Part shown: in pieces, positions 17,513 to 27,147 of the stretch
Layout: the number at the start of each line of letters is the position of its first letter
Numbering within the stretch: the stretch's first letter is position 1
Assembly (NCBI RefSeq): GCF_000725485.1
Contig: NZ_JOAG01000029.1
Location: 62,001 to 126,000, forward strand
From: Nonomuraea candida
GTDB lineage: Bacteria; Actinomycetota; Actinomycetes; Streptosporangiales; Streptosporangiaceae
Reading direction: 5' to 3'
DNA: 64,000 nucleotides
Translations under genes and position numbers: made by a program
The notes under the pieces: model-generated
The model's database searches: none
What the model was told of the DNA's origin: nothing
The model's input: only the letters and a program-made list of their open reading frames with translations

Positions 17513-18361
17513 GTGACAGGGAACGGCAGGTTGGTGCTGGCAGGAGCCCCCATCGGGCAGGTGGGAGACGTCTCGCCCCGGCTGCGCGAGGCGCTGGAGG
17601 GCGCGGACGTCGTGGCGGCCGAGGACACGAGGCGGCTGCGCAGGCTCGCGGCCGACCTCGGCGTCGAGCTCACCGCCCGGGTGGTGTCCTACTACGACCA
17701 GAACGAGGCGGGCCGGGCCCAGGAGCTGGTCGAGATCCTGAAACAGGGCCGCACGGTCCTGGTGATCACCGACGCGGGCATGCCGGGCGTGTCCGACCCC
17801 GGCTACCGCCTGACGCACCTGGCGGTCGAGGCGGGCGTCACCGTCACCGCGCTGCCGGGGCCGAGCGCCGTCACCACCGCGCTGGCCGTGTCGGGCCTGG
17901 CCAGCGACCGGTTCTGCTTCGAGGGCTTCCCGCCGCGCAAGACCGGCGACCGGGCGCGCCGGCTGGCCGCGCTGGCGGGCGAGGAACGCACGATGGTCTT
18001 CTTCGAGGCGCCGCACCGGCTGGCCGAGTCGCTGGGGGCGATGGCCGAGGCGTTCGGGCGCGACCGGCCGGCCGCGGTGTGCCGGGAGCTGACCAAGACC
18101 TACGAAGAGGTGCGCAGGGGCGGGCTCGGCGAGCTGGCCGAGTGGGCCGCCGCCGGGGTGAAGGGCGAGATCACGGTCGTGGTCGCCGGCCGGGCCCCGG
18201 GCGAGGCGGAGCCGGACCTCGGCGAGCTGGTCGCCGAGGTGGAGCGCAGGGTCGCCGAAGGGGAGCGGCGCGGCCAGGCCGTGGCAGAGGTGGCCAAGGG
18301 CGCCGGCGTGCCCAGACGGGAGCTGTACGACCTGGTTCACAGGAGAAGTGCCACCCCATAG
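17513..18361 (+). CDS. rsmI: 16S rRNA (cytidine1402-2'-O)-methyltransferase
   Basis: 282 residues of the tetrapyrrole-methylase fold. The N-terminal LVLAGAPIGQVGDVSPR, EDTRRLRRL, VLVITDAGMPGVSDPGYRL and TALPGPSAVTTALAVSG are RsmI signatures (SAM-binding). It 2'-O-methylates C1402 in the ribosomal P site. GTG 17513 is used; the ATG just upstream is out of frame. The end overlaps the second PMT gene by 14 bp if GTG 18348 is that gene's start. Confidence 0.93.
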   Translation: MTGNGRLVLAGAPIGQVGDVSPRLREALEGADVVAAEDTRRLRRLAADLGVELTARVVSYYDQNEAGRAQELVEILKQGRTVLVITDAGMPGVSDPGYRLTHLAVEAGVTVTALPGPSAVTTALAVSGLASDRFCFEGFPPRKTGDRARRLAALAGEERTMVFFEAPHRLAESLGAMAEAFGRDRPAAVCRELTKTYEEVRRGGLGELAEWAAAGVKGEITVVVAGRAPGEAEPDLGELVAEVERRVAEGERRGQAVAEVAKGAGVPRRELYDLVHRRSATP

Positions 18362-19961
18362 GGTGCGCATCGTGAAGAACTGGGGGGTGTCGGCACGACG
18401 GCTGGTCCCGCCGATGCAGGGCGGCCCCCTCCCGGGCTGGCTCGGCCCCCTCGCGGTGGCGGTCTTCGGCGGCCTGCTGCGCTTCCTCAGGCTCGGCGAG
18501 CCCAGGGCCGTGGTCTTCGACGAGACCTTCTACGTCAAGGACGCCTACTCCCTCATCAGGCACGGCGTCGAGCGGACCATGCTCGGCGACGCCGACGACC
18601 CGATCGCCGACCGGCGGATCATGGCCGGCGACCTCGACGTCTTCAAGCAGTGCCCGCAGCCGGCCGACTGCGCCTCCTTCGTGGCGCACCCGCCGCTGGG
18701 CAAGTGGATGATCGGCGCGGGGGAGTGGCTGTTCGGGATGAACCCGTTCGGCTGGCGCTTCTTCGCCGCGCTCGCGGGCACGCTGTCCATCCTCATCCTG
18801 GCCAGGGTGGCCCGCCGGATGACCCGCTCGACGCTGCTGGGCTGCCTGGCCGGGCTGCTGCTGGCGCTCGACGGCCTGCACCTGGTGCTGTCGCGCACGG
18901 CGCTGCTGGACATCTTCCTGATGTTCTGGGTCCTGGCCGCCTTCGCGTGCCTGGTGACCGACCGCGACCGCGCGCGGGAGAGGCTGGTCGCCTGGTACGA
19001 GCGCGGGGCCCGCACGGAGTCCGGCCCGCGGCTGGGGTGGCGGCCGTGGCGGCTGGCGGCCGGGGCCTGCCTCGGCGCGGCCTGCGCGGTCAAGTGGTCG
19101 GGGATCTTCTTCCTCATCGCGTTCGCCGTCCTGTCGCTCATGTGGGACATGGGGGCCAGGCGGGCGCTGGGGCTGCGGGAGCCGTACCGGGAGGCGACGG
19201 CCCGCGACCTGCCGGGCGGGCTCGGGGCGCTGGCGCTGGTGCCGGCCGTGACGTACACGGCGTCGTGGACCGGCTGGTTCGTCACCGCCGGCGGGTGGGG
19301 GCGCGACTGGGACCAGGCGGTCTCCGCGGGCAACCCGTTCTTCTTCGTCTTCGACAGCCTGCGGTCGTGGTTGCGCTATCACGCGCAGGTGCTCGGCTAT
19401 CACAGCGGGCTTGAGACGTATCACCCGTACATGTCGGAGCCCTGGCAGTGGCCGCTGCTGTTACGGCCGGTCTCCTTCTACTACCCCGCCGACCTGCCGC
19501 CGTCGGCCTGCGGGGCCGGCGAGTGCGCGCAGGCCGTGCTCGGCGTCGGCACCCCCGCCCTCTGGTACGCCGCCATCCCCGCGCTGCTCGGGCTCGTCAT
19601 GTGGTACGTCTCCGCCCGCGACTGGCGGGCGGGGGCGACGCTGCTGGCCTTCGCGGCCGGCTGGCTGCCGTGGTTCTACTACGCCCTGGCCGACAACCGC
19701 ACGATGTACCTGTTCTACATGATCCCCGTGGTGCCGTTCATGGTGCTGGCGCTCACGCTGTGCGCCGGGCTCATCCTCGGCAGGCGGGACGCCCCGCCCG
19801 CCAGGAGGGCGGCCGGGGCGGCGGTCGTGGGCGCCTTCGCGCTCGTCGTGCTGGTCAACTTCTGGTGGCTGCACCCGGTGCTGGCGGGCGAGATCATCAC
19901 GCACGGGGAGTGGTGGAGCCGGATGCTGCTGAGCTCTTGGGTGACCGCCGCGCCCAAGTGA
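18348..19961 (+). CDS. Protein O-mannosyltransferase, PMT family (GT39), copy 2
   Basis: 537 residues, same architecture as copy 1: VVFDETFYVKDAYSL catalytic loop, VAHPPLGKWMIGAGEWLFGMNPFGWR, RSTLLGCLAGLLLALDGL, and MSEPWQWPLLLRPVSFYY. The short N-terminus lacks the 20-residue acidic extension of copy 1. The start is uncertain: GTG 18348 has AGGAG only 2 nt away; GTG 18363 or 18372 are alternatives. It is probably cotranscribed with rsmI and converges with the next gene, overlapping by 65 bp. The two copies may serve different acceptor proteins. Confidence 0.9.
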   Translation: MPPHRVRIVKNWGVSARRLVPPMQGGPLPGWLGPLAVAVFGGLLRFLRLGEPRAVVFDETFYVKDAYSLIRHGVERTMLGDADDPIADRRIMAGDLDVFKQCPQPADCASFVAHPPLGKWMIGAGEWLFGMNPFGWRFFAALAGTLSILILARVARRMTRSTLLGCLAGLLLALDGLHLVLSRTALLDIFLMFWVLAAFACLVTDRDRARERLVAWYERGARTESGPRLGWRPWRLAAGACLGAACAVKWSGIFFLIAFAVLSLMWDMGARRALGLREPYREATARDLPGGLGALALVPAVTYTASWTGWFVTAGGWGRDWDQAVSAGNPFFFVFDSLRSWLRYHAQVLGYHSGLETYHPYMSEPWQWPLLLRPVSFYYPADLPPSACGAGECAQAVLGVGTPALWYAAIPALLGLVMWYVSARDWRAGATLLAFAAGWLPWFYYALADNRTMYLFYMIPVVPFMVLALTLCAGLILGRRDAPPARRAAGAAVVGAFALVVLVNFWWLHPVLAGEIITHGEWWSRMLLSSWVTAAPK

Positions 19962-21444
19962 CCCCGTGGCGCAGCGTGATCGCCGCCGCGATGCAGGCCA
20001 GCGGCACGGCCGGCAGCACGTAGCGGTAGTCGAACTCCGCCGTGGCCGCCGGGGCCAGCAGCAGCCCGACCGCGCCCAGCCAGGGCAGCACCACCGGGCC
20101 GCCGAACTTGCGCCAGCGCACCACGACGCCGTACAGGCCGATCAGCAGGATGCCGCCGAGCATGATGCCGCGCAGGTAGAAGACCTTCTGGTAGTTGCTC
20201 ATGATCGTGGCCCAGGGCTGCACGACCCGCGTCTCCGGGGGGCCCTGCTCGTAGCTGAACGCGTCGGTGTCGGTGCGGCCGCCCGCGTAGGACGACCACT
20301 TCGGCAGCCGCTTGGGCTGGCCGGTGTCGTCCAGCTCCACGTACGGCTTGAACTCGTACATGCTGTATGTCGACGGGTCCGGGAAGCGCGGCCGGGACCA
20401 GTGGAACGAGCGGAAGAAGTCGCGCGCCACGACCTTGAGATAGTCGCCCGGCTGCGACAGGATCGCCCGCGTGGCGAACGCGCTGGCCGCGTCGTTGGTG
20501 ATCTCGCTCCACTTCTTGTTGGTGCCCCATCGGTGCAGCACCTCACCGGTGCCGACGCCGTCGCCGTTGCCCTGGCCCCACAGGTACCACTGTGCGTAGT
20601 CCTTGCGCTGGTGCACCGGATCGTTGATGCACAGCAGCAGAAGTTGCACCTCTTTGTACTTGTCGATGTCCATCTTGTTGCAGTCGGCGAAGATGGCCGT
20701 GCGCATGTAGAGGATGAGGCCGTCGCTGTTGGTCATGGCAAATTTCCCGTAAACAGTGGCGAACCATCCCATGTACGCCATGACCGGGATCGCGCAGGCC
20801 GTCACCACCGCCACGATGGGCCGCCAGCCGGTCCGCTTGACCAGCAGGTAGAGCACCACGAGCGCCAGGATCGGCAGGCCGATCGAGCGGGTCAGCCAGG
20901 TCATCGCCAGCAGCAGGCCGATGACCGCGCCCGCCCGCCACGTCAGCCGCCGCTTCCACAGCACCAGCGTGATCACGCCCACCACGAGCAGCATGAACAG
21001 CGTGTCGGACATGATGAGCTGTTCGAGCTGGATCTGGTAGGCGTCGAGCAGCACCGGCGCCGCCGCCAGCGTGGCCCCCCACTTCGGCAGCCGGAACTTG
21101 ATGCGCAGCAGCGCGTAGATCAGGCAGGCCGTCGCCAGGCCCATCAGGTGCTGGGTGAAGACCACCAGGGAGAAGCTGTGGAAGGGCTGCAGCAGCATCA
21201 GCCAGAAGCTGTAGCCGTCGGGCCTGATCGGGTGCGGCCGCGGGTGCAGCGCCACCGAGACGTACTCGTAGGAGTCGTTGAACCACATGGCCGGCCCGTA
21301 GCCGAGCATGGTGATGAGCCGCAGCACGGCGCCCACGCCGAAGGCCGCGGCGAACACCCGATGCCTGCGCACCATCGCCAGCAGACGTGCCGTCCTGCCA
21401 GGGGCGGAGTGGTCCGCAGGGGTAATCTCCGCGACGCTCACCAT
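19897..21444 (-). CDS. Polytopic membrane glycosyltransferase (GT-C like)
   Basis: About 515 residues with 10 or so membrane helices. The first extracytoplasmic loop has WFNDSYEYVSVALHPRPHPIRPDGYSF-type sequence with an acidic pair (ND/DS) as in GT-C transferases using polyprenyl-phosphate sugars. A long soluble loop (about 270-410) carries SYAGGRTDTDAFSYEQGPPE. The start is uncertain: ATG 21444 is preferred since membrane character begins 30 residues later; ATG 21504 would overlap the divergent promoter. Likely envelope glycan or glycoprotein role, given PMT and GT2 neighbours. Exact donor and acceptor unknown. Confidence 0.72.
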   Translation of the reverse strand: MVSVAEITPADHSAPGRTARLLAMVRRHRVFAAAFGVGAVLRLITMLGYGPAMWFNDSYEYVSVALHPRPHPIRPDGYSFWLMLLQPFHSFSLVVFTQHLMGLATACLIYALLRIKFRLPKWGATLAAAPVLLDAYQIQLEQLIMSDTLFMLLVVGVITLVLWKRRLTWRAGAVIGLLLAMTWLTRSIGLPILALVVLYLLVKRTGWRPIVAVVTACAIPVMAYMGWFATVYGKFAMTNSDGLILYMRTAIFADCNKMDIDKYKEVQLLLLCINDPVHQRKDYAQWYLWGQGNGDGVGTGEVLHRWGTNKKWSEITNDAASAFATRAILSQPGDYLKVVARDFFRSFHWSRPRFPDPSTYSMYEFKPYVELDDTGQPKRLPKWSSYAGGRTDTDAFSYEQGPPETRVVQPWATIMSNYQKVFYLRGIMLGGILLIGLYGVVVRWRKFGGPVVLPWLGAVGLLLAPAATAEFDYRYVLPAVPLACIAAAITLRHGVTWARRSPKSSAASGSTTPRA

Positions 21445-21543
21445 GCTGTAAAGAATGCCAGTCGTTTCCAGCTCTGTGCCCGAGCATGGGGGCGTTCGGT
21501 GCATGATGGTTCACTGGAAGAGCCTTAACTGAAGGGTAGACAC

Positions 21544-22764
21544 GTGGAACTGACGGTGGTCATGCCCTGCCTCAACGAGGCGGAGACCGTGGAAGTCTGT
21601 GTACGCAAGGCCCTGGCGTGCATGGAGGAGCACGGCATCGAGGGCGAGGTGGTGATCGCCGACAACGGCAGCACGGACGGCTCGCAGCAGCTGGCCCGCG
21701 ACGCCGGCGCCCGCGTGGTGCATGTGGATGAGAAGGGCTATGGAAACGCCTTGATGGGCGGAATCAGGGCTGCTCGCGGCAAATACGTCATCATGGGCGA
21801 TGCCGACGACTCCTATGACTTCACCGCCCTGTTGCCGTTCGTCGAACAGCTGCGCGACGGCGCCGACCTGGTGATGGGCAACCGCTTCCGGGGCGGCATC
21901 GCCCCCGGCGCGATGCCGCCGCTCCACCGCTACCTGGGCAACCCGGTCCTGTCGTTCATCGGGAGGCTGTTCTTCCCGTCGGCGATCAAGGACTTCCACT
22001 GCGGGCTGCGCGGCTTCAGGCGCGACTCGATCCTGCGGCTGCACCTCCAGACCGGCGGCATGGAGTTCGCCTCCGAGATGGTGGTCCGCTCCACCCTGGC
22101 CGGCCTCGACGTGCGCGAGGTGCCCACGACGCTCTCGCCCGACGGCCGCTCCCGCCCGCCGCACCTGCGCTCCTGGCGCGACGGCTGGCGCCACCTGCGC
22201 TTCCTGCTCCTCTACAGCCCGAAGTGGTTGTTCTTCTACCCCGGCGTGCTGATGATGATCATCGGTCTGGTGGCGGGCACGGCGCTCGTCTTCGGCCCGG
22301 TGGAGATCGGCGAGCTGGCCTTCGACGTCGACACGCTGGTCGGCTCGGCCGCCCTCGTGGTGATCGGCTTCCAGGCGGCGCTGTTCGCGGTGTTCACCAA
22401 GGTCTACGCGGCCGAGGAGGGCTTCCTGCCGGAGTCGTCGCGCATCCGGCGGCTGATCTCCATCGTGAGCCTGGAGAAGGGGCTCGTGGTGGGCGGCCTG
22501 CTGGCGCTGGCCGGCCTGGTCGGGCTGGTGGCCTCGCTGGTGCACTGGCAGGTGCGCGACTTCGGCGAGCTCAACCCGCGCGAGTCGCTGCGGCTGGTGG
22601 TGCCGTCGGCGACGGCGCTCATCATGAGCTTCCAGACGATCTTCGCGGCGCTGTTCATCAGCATCCTGGGCATCCGCCGCACCCGCGAGACCTCGATCGA
22701 CCACGCCGCCGCCGCTGCCGAGGAGGCCGCCGCCGCGCTCTCGCTGGAGGACTCCAAGCGCTGA
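21544..22764 (+). CDS. Family 2 glycosyltransferase with C-terminal membrane helices (DPM/DPG-synthase type)
   Basis: 406 residues. The GT2 domain (1-230) has MPCLNEAETVEVCV, VIADNGSTDGS and the metal-binding GDADDSYDF, and matches transferases that make polyprenyl-phosphate glucose or mannose. Four hydrophobic helices follow (about 230-375; FFYPGVLMMIIGLVAGTALVFG is the first), then an Ala/Glu-rich cytosolic tail. GTG 21544 follows GAAGGG. It could supply the lipid-linked sugar donor used by the PMT and GT-C enzymes alongside. Confidence 0.87.
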   Translation: MELTVVMPCLNEAETVEVCVRKALACMEEHGIEGEVVIADNGSTDGSQQLARDAGARVVHVDEKGYGNALMGGIRAARGKYVIMGDADDSYDFTALLPFVEQLRDGADLVMGNRFRGGIAPGAMPPLHRYLGNPVLSFIGRLFFPSAIKDFHCGLRGFRRDSILRLHLQTGGMEFASEMVVRSTLAGLDVREVPTTLSPDGRSRPPHLRSWRDGWRHLRFLLLYSPKWLFFYPGVLMMIIGLVAGTALVFGPVEIGELAFDVDTLVGSAALVVIGFQAALFAVFTKVYAAEEGFLPESSRIRRLISIVSLEKGLVVGGLLALAGLVGLVASLVHWQVRDFGELNPRESLRLVVPSATALIMSFQTIFAALFISILGIRRTRETSIDHAAAAAEEAAAALSLEDSKR

Positions 22765-22795
22765 GGCGCGTTCTCAGGACTTCTCTACGCGGGCG

Positions 22796-22903
22796 GGTGC
22801 CGTGTCCGGTCCTGCGCGGTGCTGTGGCCGGTCCTGCGCGGTGCCGTGTCCGGTCCTATGCGGTGCTGTGTCCGGTTTACGCGGTGACGTGGCCGGCCAC
22901 CCG
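22796..22903. repeat. 22-bp tandem repeats in the 351-bp gap before metG
   Basis: Five imperfect copies of GGTGCCGTGTCCGGTCCTGC(GC) start at 22796, 22818, 22840, 22862 and 22883. The remaining gap up to metG (23116) shows no gene; it must contain the metG promoter, but I see no clear -35/-10. Confidence 0.7.
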
Positions 22904-23115
22904 CCGTCGCCGGCCGGCGCCCGTCCAGGGAAACGCCCGCTGACCGGTCAGTGGCGCGCCGCCGTGACGGCGCGCACGGCCGGCCGGGTTCCGTGGTCCA
23001 CGGGCCGGCCGCGTCCCGCACGGGTGTTCGGTGGGCGGGGACGGCGGGGGCGAGCGGGCGGACGGCATGGCGGCGGGGAACAAATGATCTTGGAGAACCC
23101 CGTAGGCTTAGGACC

Positions 23116-24897
23116 ATGTCCCAGCACATCTTGACCGCCGTTGCGTGGCCGTACGCCAATGGTCCTCGTCATATCGGGCACGTCTCCGGTTTCGGCGTGC
23201 CGTCCGACGTCTTCAGCCGTTACCAGCGGATGGCGGGCAACAAGGTGCTGATGGTGTCCGGCACCGACGAGCACGGCACGCCCATCCAGGTCCAGGCCGA
23301 CAAGGAGGGCGTGACCGCCAGGGAGCTGGCCGACCGCTACAACCGGGTCATCGCCGAAGACCTGACCGGGCTCGGCCTGTCCTACGACCTGTTCACCAGG
23401 ACCACGACGCAAAACCACTACGCCGTCACGCAGGAGATCTTCAAGGGTCTCTACAACAACGGCTACATCTTCCCCAAGACCACGATGGGGGCGATCTCCC
23501 CCTCCACCGGGCGCACCCTCCCCGACCGCTACATCGAGGGCACCTGCCCCATCTGCAGTTACGACGGCGCGCGCGGCGACCAGTGCGACAACTGCGGCAA
23601 CCAGCTCGACCCGATCCAGCTCATCAACCCGAAGAGCCGCATCAACGGCGAGACGCCCACGTTCGTCGAGACCGAGCACTTCATGCTCGACCTGCCCGCC
23701 TTCGCCGAGGTGCTCGGCACCTATCTGCAGTCCAAGCAGGGCGAGTGGCGGCCCAACGTGCTGAAGTTCGCCCTCAACCTGCTCGGCGACCTGCAGCCGC
23801 GGGCGATCAGCCGCGACCTCGACTGGGGCGTGCCGATCCCGCTCGACGGCTGGCGCGACCAGCCCAACAAGCGGCTCTACGTCTGGTTCGACGCGGTCAT
23901 CGGTTACCTGTCGGCCTCCATCGAGTGGGCCAGGCGCTCCGGCGACCCCGACGCCTGGCGCCAGTGGTGGCAGAACCCCGACGCCCGCGGCTACTACTTC
24001 ATGGGCAAGGACAACATCGTCTTCCACGCCGAGATCTGGCCGGCGATGCTGTTCGGCTACAGCGGCATCGGCGCGCGCGACGGCTCGGCGGGCTCGCTGG
24101 GCGCGCTCAACGTGCCGTCCGAGGTGGTCTCCAGCGAGTTCCTGACGATGGAGGGCAAGAAGTTCTCCTCCTCCCGCCAGGTCGTCATCTACGTGCGCGA
24201 CTTCCTGGCCCGCTACGACGCCGACGCGCTGCGCTACTACATCGCCGTGGCCGGCCCGGAAAACCAGGACACCGACTTCACCTGGCAGGAGTTCGTCAAC
24301 CGCAACAACGGCGAGCTGGTCGCGGCCTGGGGCAACCTGGTCAACCGGTCGATCTCGATGGCGGCCAAGAACTTCGGGGCCGTGCCCGAGGCGGGCGACC
24401 TCACCGACGCCGACCGGGCGCTGCTGGAGCGCTCGCGCAAGGCGTTCGGGCCGGTGGGCGAGGAGCTGGGCCGGTCGCGCTTCAAGAACGCGATCACCGA
24501 GGCGTTCGACGTCGTCCGCGAGGCCAACAAATACCTGGCCGAGCAGGAGCCCTGGAAGCTCAAGGAGGACCCGGAGCGGCAGAAGTCCATCCTGCACGTC
24601 GCGCTGCAGGTGGTCGACGACGCCAAGACGATGCTCACGCCGTTCCTGCCCGGCTCCTCCAACAAGGTCTTCGCCATGCTGGGCGGCGAGGGCGTGTGGT
24701 CGGGCATGCCGGAGATCCGCGAGGTCGACGAGGACGGCGGCACCCCCTACCCGGTGATCACCGGCGAATACGACGGGGCGGCCCGCTGGGAGCACCGGCC
24801 GATCAAGCCGGGCACGCCGCTGGCGCCGCCCGTGCCGCTGTTCAAGAAGCTCGACCCGAAGGTCGTGGACGAGGAGCTGGCCCGGCTGGGCGAGTGA
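23116..24897 (+). CDS. metG: Methionyl-tRNA synthetase
   Basis: 593 residues, class I synthetase charging tRNA-Met. [13 protein letters not shown] contains the HIGH motif (about 19-22). A zinc knuckle has four cysteines ([17 protein letters not shown], about 146-162). The KMSKS equivalent is KKFSSSRQ (about 350). The anticodon-binding helical domain is complete and there is no C-terminal tRNA-binding EMAP-like domain. ATG 23116 is chosen as the family starts at [15 protein letters not shown]; 55 codons of open frame upstream are unrelated. First gene of the conserved metG-tatD-rpf-rsmA-ispE neighbourhood. Confidence 0.96.
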   Translation: MSQHILTAVAWPYANGPRHIGHVSGFGVPSDVFSRYQRMAGNKVLMVSGTDEHGTPIQVQADKEGVTARELADRYNRVIAEDLTGLGLSYDLFTRTTTQNHYAVTQEIFKGLYNNGYIFPKTTMGAISPSTGRTLPDRYIEGTCPICSYDGARGDQCDNCGNQLDPIQLINPKSRINGETPTFVETEHFMLDLPAFAEVLGTYLQSKQGEWRPNVLKFALNLLGDLQPRAISRDLDWGVPIPLDGWRDQPNKRLYVWFDAVIGYLSASIEWARRSGDPDAWRQWWQNPDARGYYFMGKDNIVFHAEIWPAMLFGYSGIGARDGSAGSLGALNVPSEVVSSEFLTMEGKKFSSSRQVVIYVRDFLARYDADALRYYIAVAGPENQDTDFTWQEFVNRNNGELVAAWGNLVNRSISMAAKNFGAVPEAGDLTDADRALLERSRKAFGPVGEELGRSRFKNAITEAFDVVREANKYLAEQEPWKLKEDPERQKSILHVALQVVDDAKTMLTPFLPGSSNKVFAMLGGEGVWSGMPEIREVDEDGGTPYPVITGEYDGAARWEHRPIKPGTPLAPPVPLFKKLDPKVVDEELARLGE

Positions 24898-24930
24898 CAC
24901 CGGCGCCGCGCGGGCCTCTGGTGAGGCTTC

Positions 24931-25006
24931 GGGTCCGCGCGGGCCGTACGCGTGAGGGTGCGGTCCGCGCGGGCCGTACGCGTGAGGGTGCGGTCCGCGG
25001 GGGCCG
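24931..25006. repeat. 30-bp direct repeat between metG and tatD
   Basis: Two almost identical 30-bp units (24931-24960, 24961-24990), reading GTCCGCGCGGGCCGTACGCG at their core, and a partial third. The core contains the 8-bp palindrome GTACGCGT-like sequence. Function unknown. Confidence 0.7.
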
Positions 25007-25029
25007 GGCGGGAGGCTAATTTGGAGGGC

Positions 25030-25884
25030 GTGAGCAAGCTTCCCGCCGCGCCAGAGCCGCTTTCCGCGCCCGTGTTCGACAGTCACTGCCACCTCGACAT
25101 CATGGTGGGCAACCGGCAGGCGTCGTCCGGTGACCCGGTCGCGCAGGCCGCGCAGGCGGCCGCGGCGAGCGTGCGGAGCATCCTCGACGACGCCAGGGCC
25201 GTCGGCGTGACGCGGCTGGTCACGATCGGCTACGACCTGGCCTCCTCCCGCTGGAACGCCGAGGTGGCGGCCGAGCAGGAGGGCGTCTACGCCGGCGTCG
25301 CCATCCACCCCAACGAGGCCCACGAGGCCACCCCCGAGGTGCTGGCCGAGATCGAGGCGCTGGCCCGGCGGCCGGAGGTGCGGGCGGTCGGGGAGACGGG
25401 GCTCGACTACTACCGCGACTGGGCCGGCAAGGACGACCAGCACGTCAGCTTCCGGGCGCACATCGAGATCGCCAAGCGCACCGGCAAGGCCCTGGTCATC
25501 CACGACCGTGACGCGCACGACGACGTGCTGAAGGTGCTGGCCTCGGAGGGCGCGCCGGACAAGGTCGTCTTCCACAGCTTCTCCGGCGACGCCGAGATGG
25601 CCAAGAAATGCGTCGAGGCCGGATATTTCATGTCCTTCTCCGGGCCGGTCACGTACAAGAACGCCGCCTACCTGCGCGCGGCGGCCGAGGTCGCGCCCGC
25701 CGAGCTCATGCTGGTCGAGACCGACGCCCCCTACCTGCCGCCCGTCCCGCACCGCGGCAAGCCCAACGCGCCCTACCTCATCCCGCTCACCCTGCGCTGC
25801 CTCGCCGAGGTCAAGAACGTCCATCCCGACGAGTTGTGCGCGGCGATCAGCGGCAACGGAGTCAACGTCTTCGGCGAGTGGTGA
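25030..25884 (+). CDS. TatD-family metal-dependent deoxyribonuclease
   Basis: 284 residues, TIM-barrel hydrolase. Metal ligands are visible in FDSHCHLD (HxH), GETGLDYYRDW (Glu), VIHDRDAHDD (His), VFHSFSGD (His) and VETDAPYLPP (Asp). Acts as a Mg-dependent 3'-5' nuclease in DNA repair or turnover. GTG 25030 is preferred (GGAGG just upstream, though close); ATG 24952 inside the repeat array would add an arginine-rich, repeat-encoded N-terminus. Gene order metG-tatD-rpf is conserved in actinobacteria. Confidence 0.9.
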   Translation: MSKLPAAPEPLSAPVFDSHCHLDIMVGNRQASSGDPVAQAAQAAAASVRSILDDARAVGVTRLVTIGYDLASSRWNAEVAAEQEGVYAGVAIHPNEAHEATPEVLAEIEALARRPEVRAVGETGLDYYRDWAGKDDQHVSFRAHIEIAKRTGKALVIHDRDAHDDVLKVLASEGAPDKVVFHSFSGDAEMAKKCVEAGYFMSFSGPVTYKNAAYLRAAAEVAPAELMLVETDAPYLPPVPHRGKPNAPYLIPLTLRCLAEVKNVHPDELCAAISGNGVNVFGEW

Positions 25885-25968
25885 CCATCTTTCGGTGAAC
25901 CGGCGGGGCCCGGCACGGGGCCGCCACTAGCGTTCGGGCCATCCTGCCCCCTTTACCGGAGGTGGTCC

Positions 25969-27065
25969 GTGCGAGGAAAGAGGCGCGCGCCCCGTCCGCC
26001 GATCCCCTGGCGTTCTCCGTGGACGCCCGTGGTGTGCGTGGCCGGCATGGTGGCCGCCGGCGCACTCGTGGCGGTGTCGTCCCTGGTCAAAGAGGTGGTG
26101 GTGGTCGTCGACGGCGAGCGCAGGCCGGTCCGCGCGTTCGCCGGGACCGTACGCGAGGTGCTCGCCGACGCCGGGGTGCCCGTCGCGCAGGGTGACGTCG
26201 TGCGCCCGTCCGGCCACGAGGAGGTCTCGGACGGGACCACGATCGAGGTGCGCCGCGCCCGTCCCCTCACCCTGATCCTCGACGGCCACACCAGCAGGCA
26301 CCTGATCACCGCCACGAACGTGGGCGACGCCCTGGCCGAGCTCGACCTCACCCCCGTCGCCGGCGAGCTGTCCTCCCCGCCCGGGCAGGCGGTGCCGCTG
26401 GAGGGGATGGAGCTGACGGTCTACACGCGGCGGAAGGTGTACGTGGTGGCGGGCACCACGCGGATGACCTCCCGTACGACGGCCAGGACGGTGCGCGAGG
26501 TGCTCAGGCAGAAGCGCATCGCGCTGCGCCGCGGCTACCAGGTGGACCCGCCGCTGGGCAGCTTCCCCAAGGACGGGACGGTCATCACGGTCACGCCACC
26601 GCGAACCGTGCCGATCCGCCCCGATGTCATGCGGCTCGACTGGCAGGCGCTGGCCGTGTGCGAGTCCCACGGGGACCCGCAGGCGTACAACCCGGACGGG
26701 CCCTACTACGGCATGTACCAGTTCAGCCTGCCCGTGTGGCAGGCGGTGGGCGGCATGGGGCTGCCGAGCACGTGGCCGGAGGAGGAGCAGACCTATCGGG
26801 CGCAGCTCCTCTACCAGCAGGTGGGCGGCCGGTGGCAGAGCCAGTGGCCGAACTGCGGCAACCGCCTCTTCCCCACCCCGCCCCCCGCCCCTGCCCCGGC
26901 CCCCGGCCACGACTCGGGCCCCGCTGACGAACCCCGCCCGGACCGGGCGGGAAGGCCCGCCGGCCGTGACCCCCTGGCCCGGGCCCCGGCCACGACTCCG
27001 GCCCCGCTGACGAAACCCGCCCGGACCGGGCCGGAAGGCCCGCCGGCCGTGACCCGCTCCCGTGA
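25969..27065 (+). CDS. Resuscitation-promoting factor (RpfB-like); native stop apparently lost
   Basis: Secreted peptidoglycan hydrolase. A short basic N-terminus and membrane anchor (VVCVAGMVAAGALVAVSSLV, about 22-41) are followed by three DUF348 domains (about 45-220) and the Rpf lysozyme-like domain LDWQALAVCESHGDPQAYNP to WPNCGNRLFP (about 223-303) with the catalytic Glu in CES. No G5 domain is seen. After the domain a Pro-rich tail enters an 83-bp tandem duplication (26888-26970 and 26971-27053). As sequenced the frame stays open to 28509, antisense to the next gene. Removing one copy brings TGA 27063-27065 into frame, and I give that as the ancestral end. Confidence 0.82.
26888..27053. 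repeat. 83-bp tandem duplication in the 3' end of the rpf gene
   Basis: Copies 26888-26970 and 26971-27053 are adjacent and differ at only about five positions. The unit length is not a multiple of three, so the second copy is read in a different frame from the first. Confidence 0.9.
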
Positions 27066-27147
27066 AACACCCGCCGGCCGGGACCCGGACGCCGTGACGC
27101 CGGAGGCGGTGTCCTGGTCGGGCACGGTGACGCCGGGAGGCGGCGTG

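Noticed and set aside
14456..18361. 1301-codon plus-strand open frame
   Set aside because: Most of it is antisense to the hypothetical and PMT genes, with no domain pattern. Only the last 283 codons (rsmI) are real.
19964..20600. Plus-strand open frames after the second PMT gene
   Set aside because: Shadows of the minus-strand membrane glycosyltransferase, which has clear membrane helices.
22948..25824. 958-codon minus-strand open frame across metG and tatD
   Set aside because: Antisense shadow caused by high GC codon bias; metG and tatD on the plus strand have full motifs.
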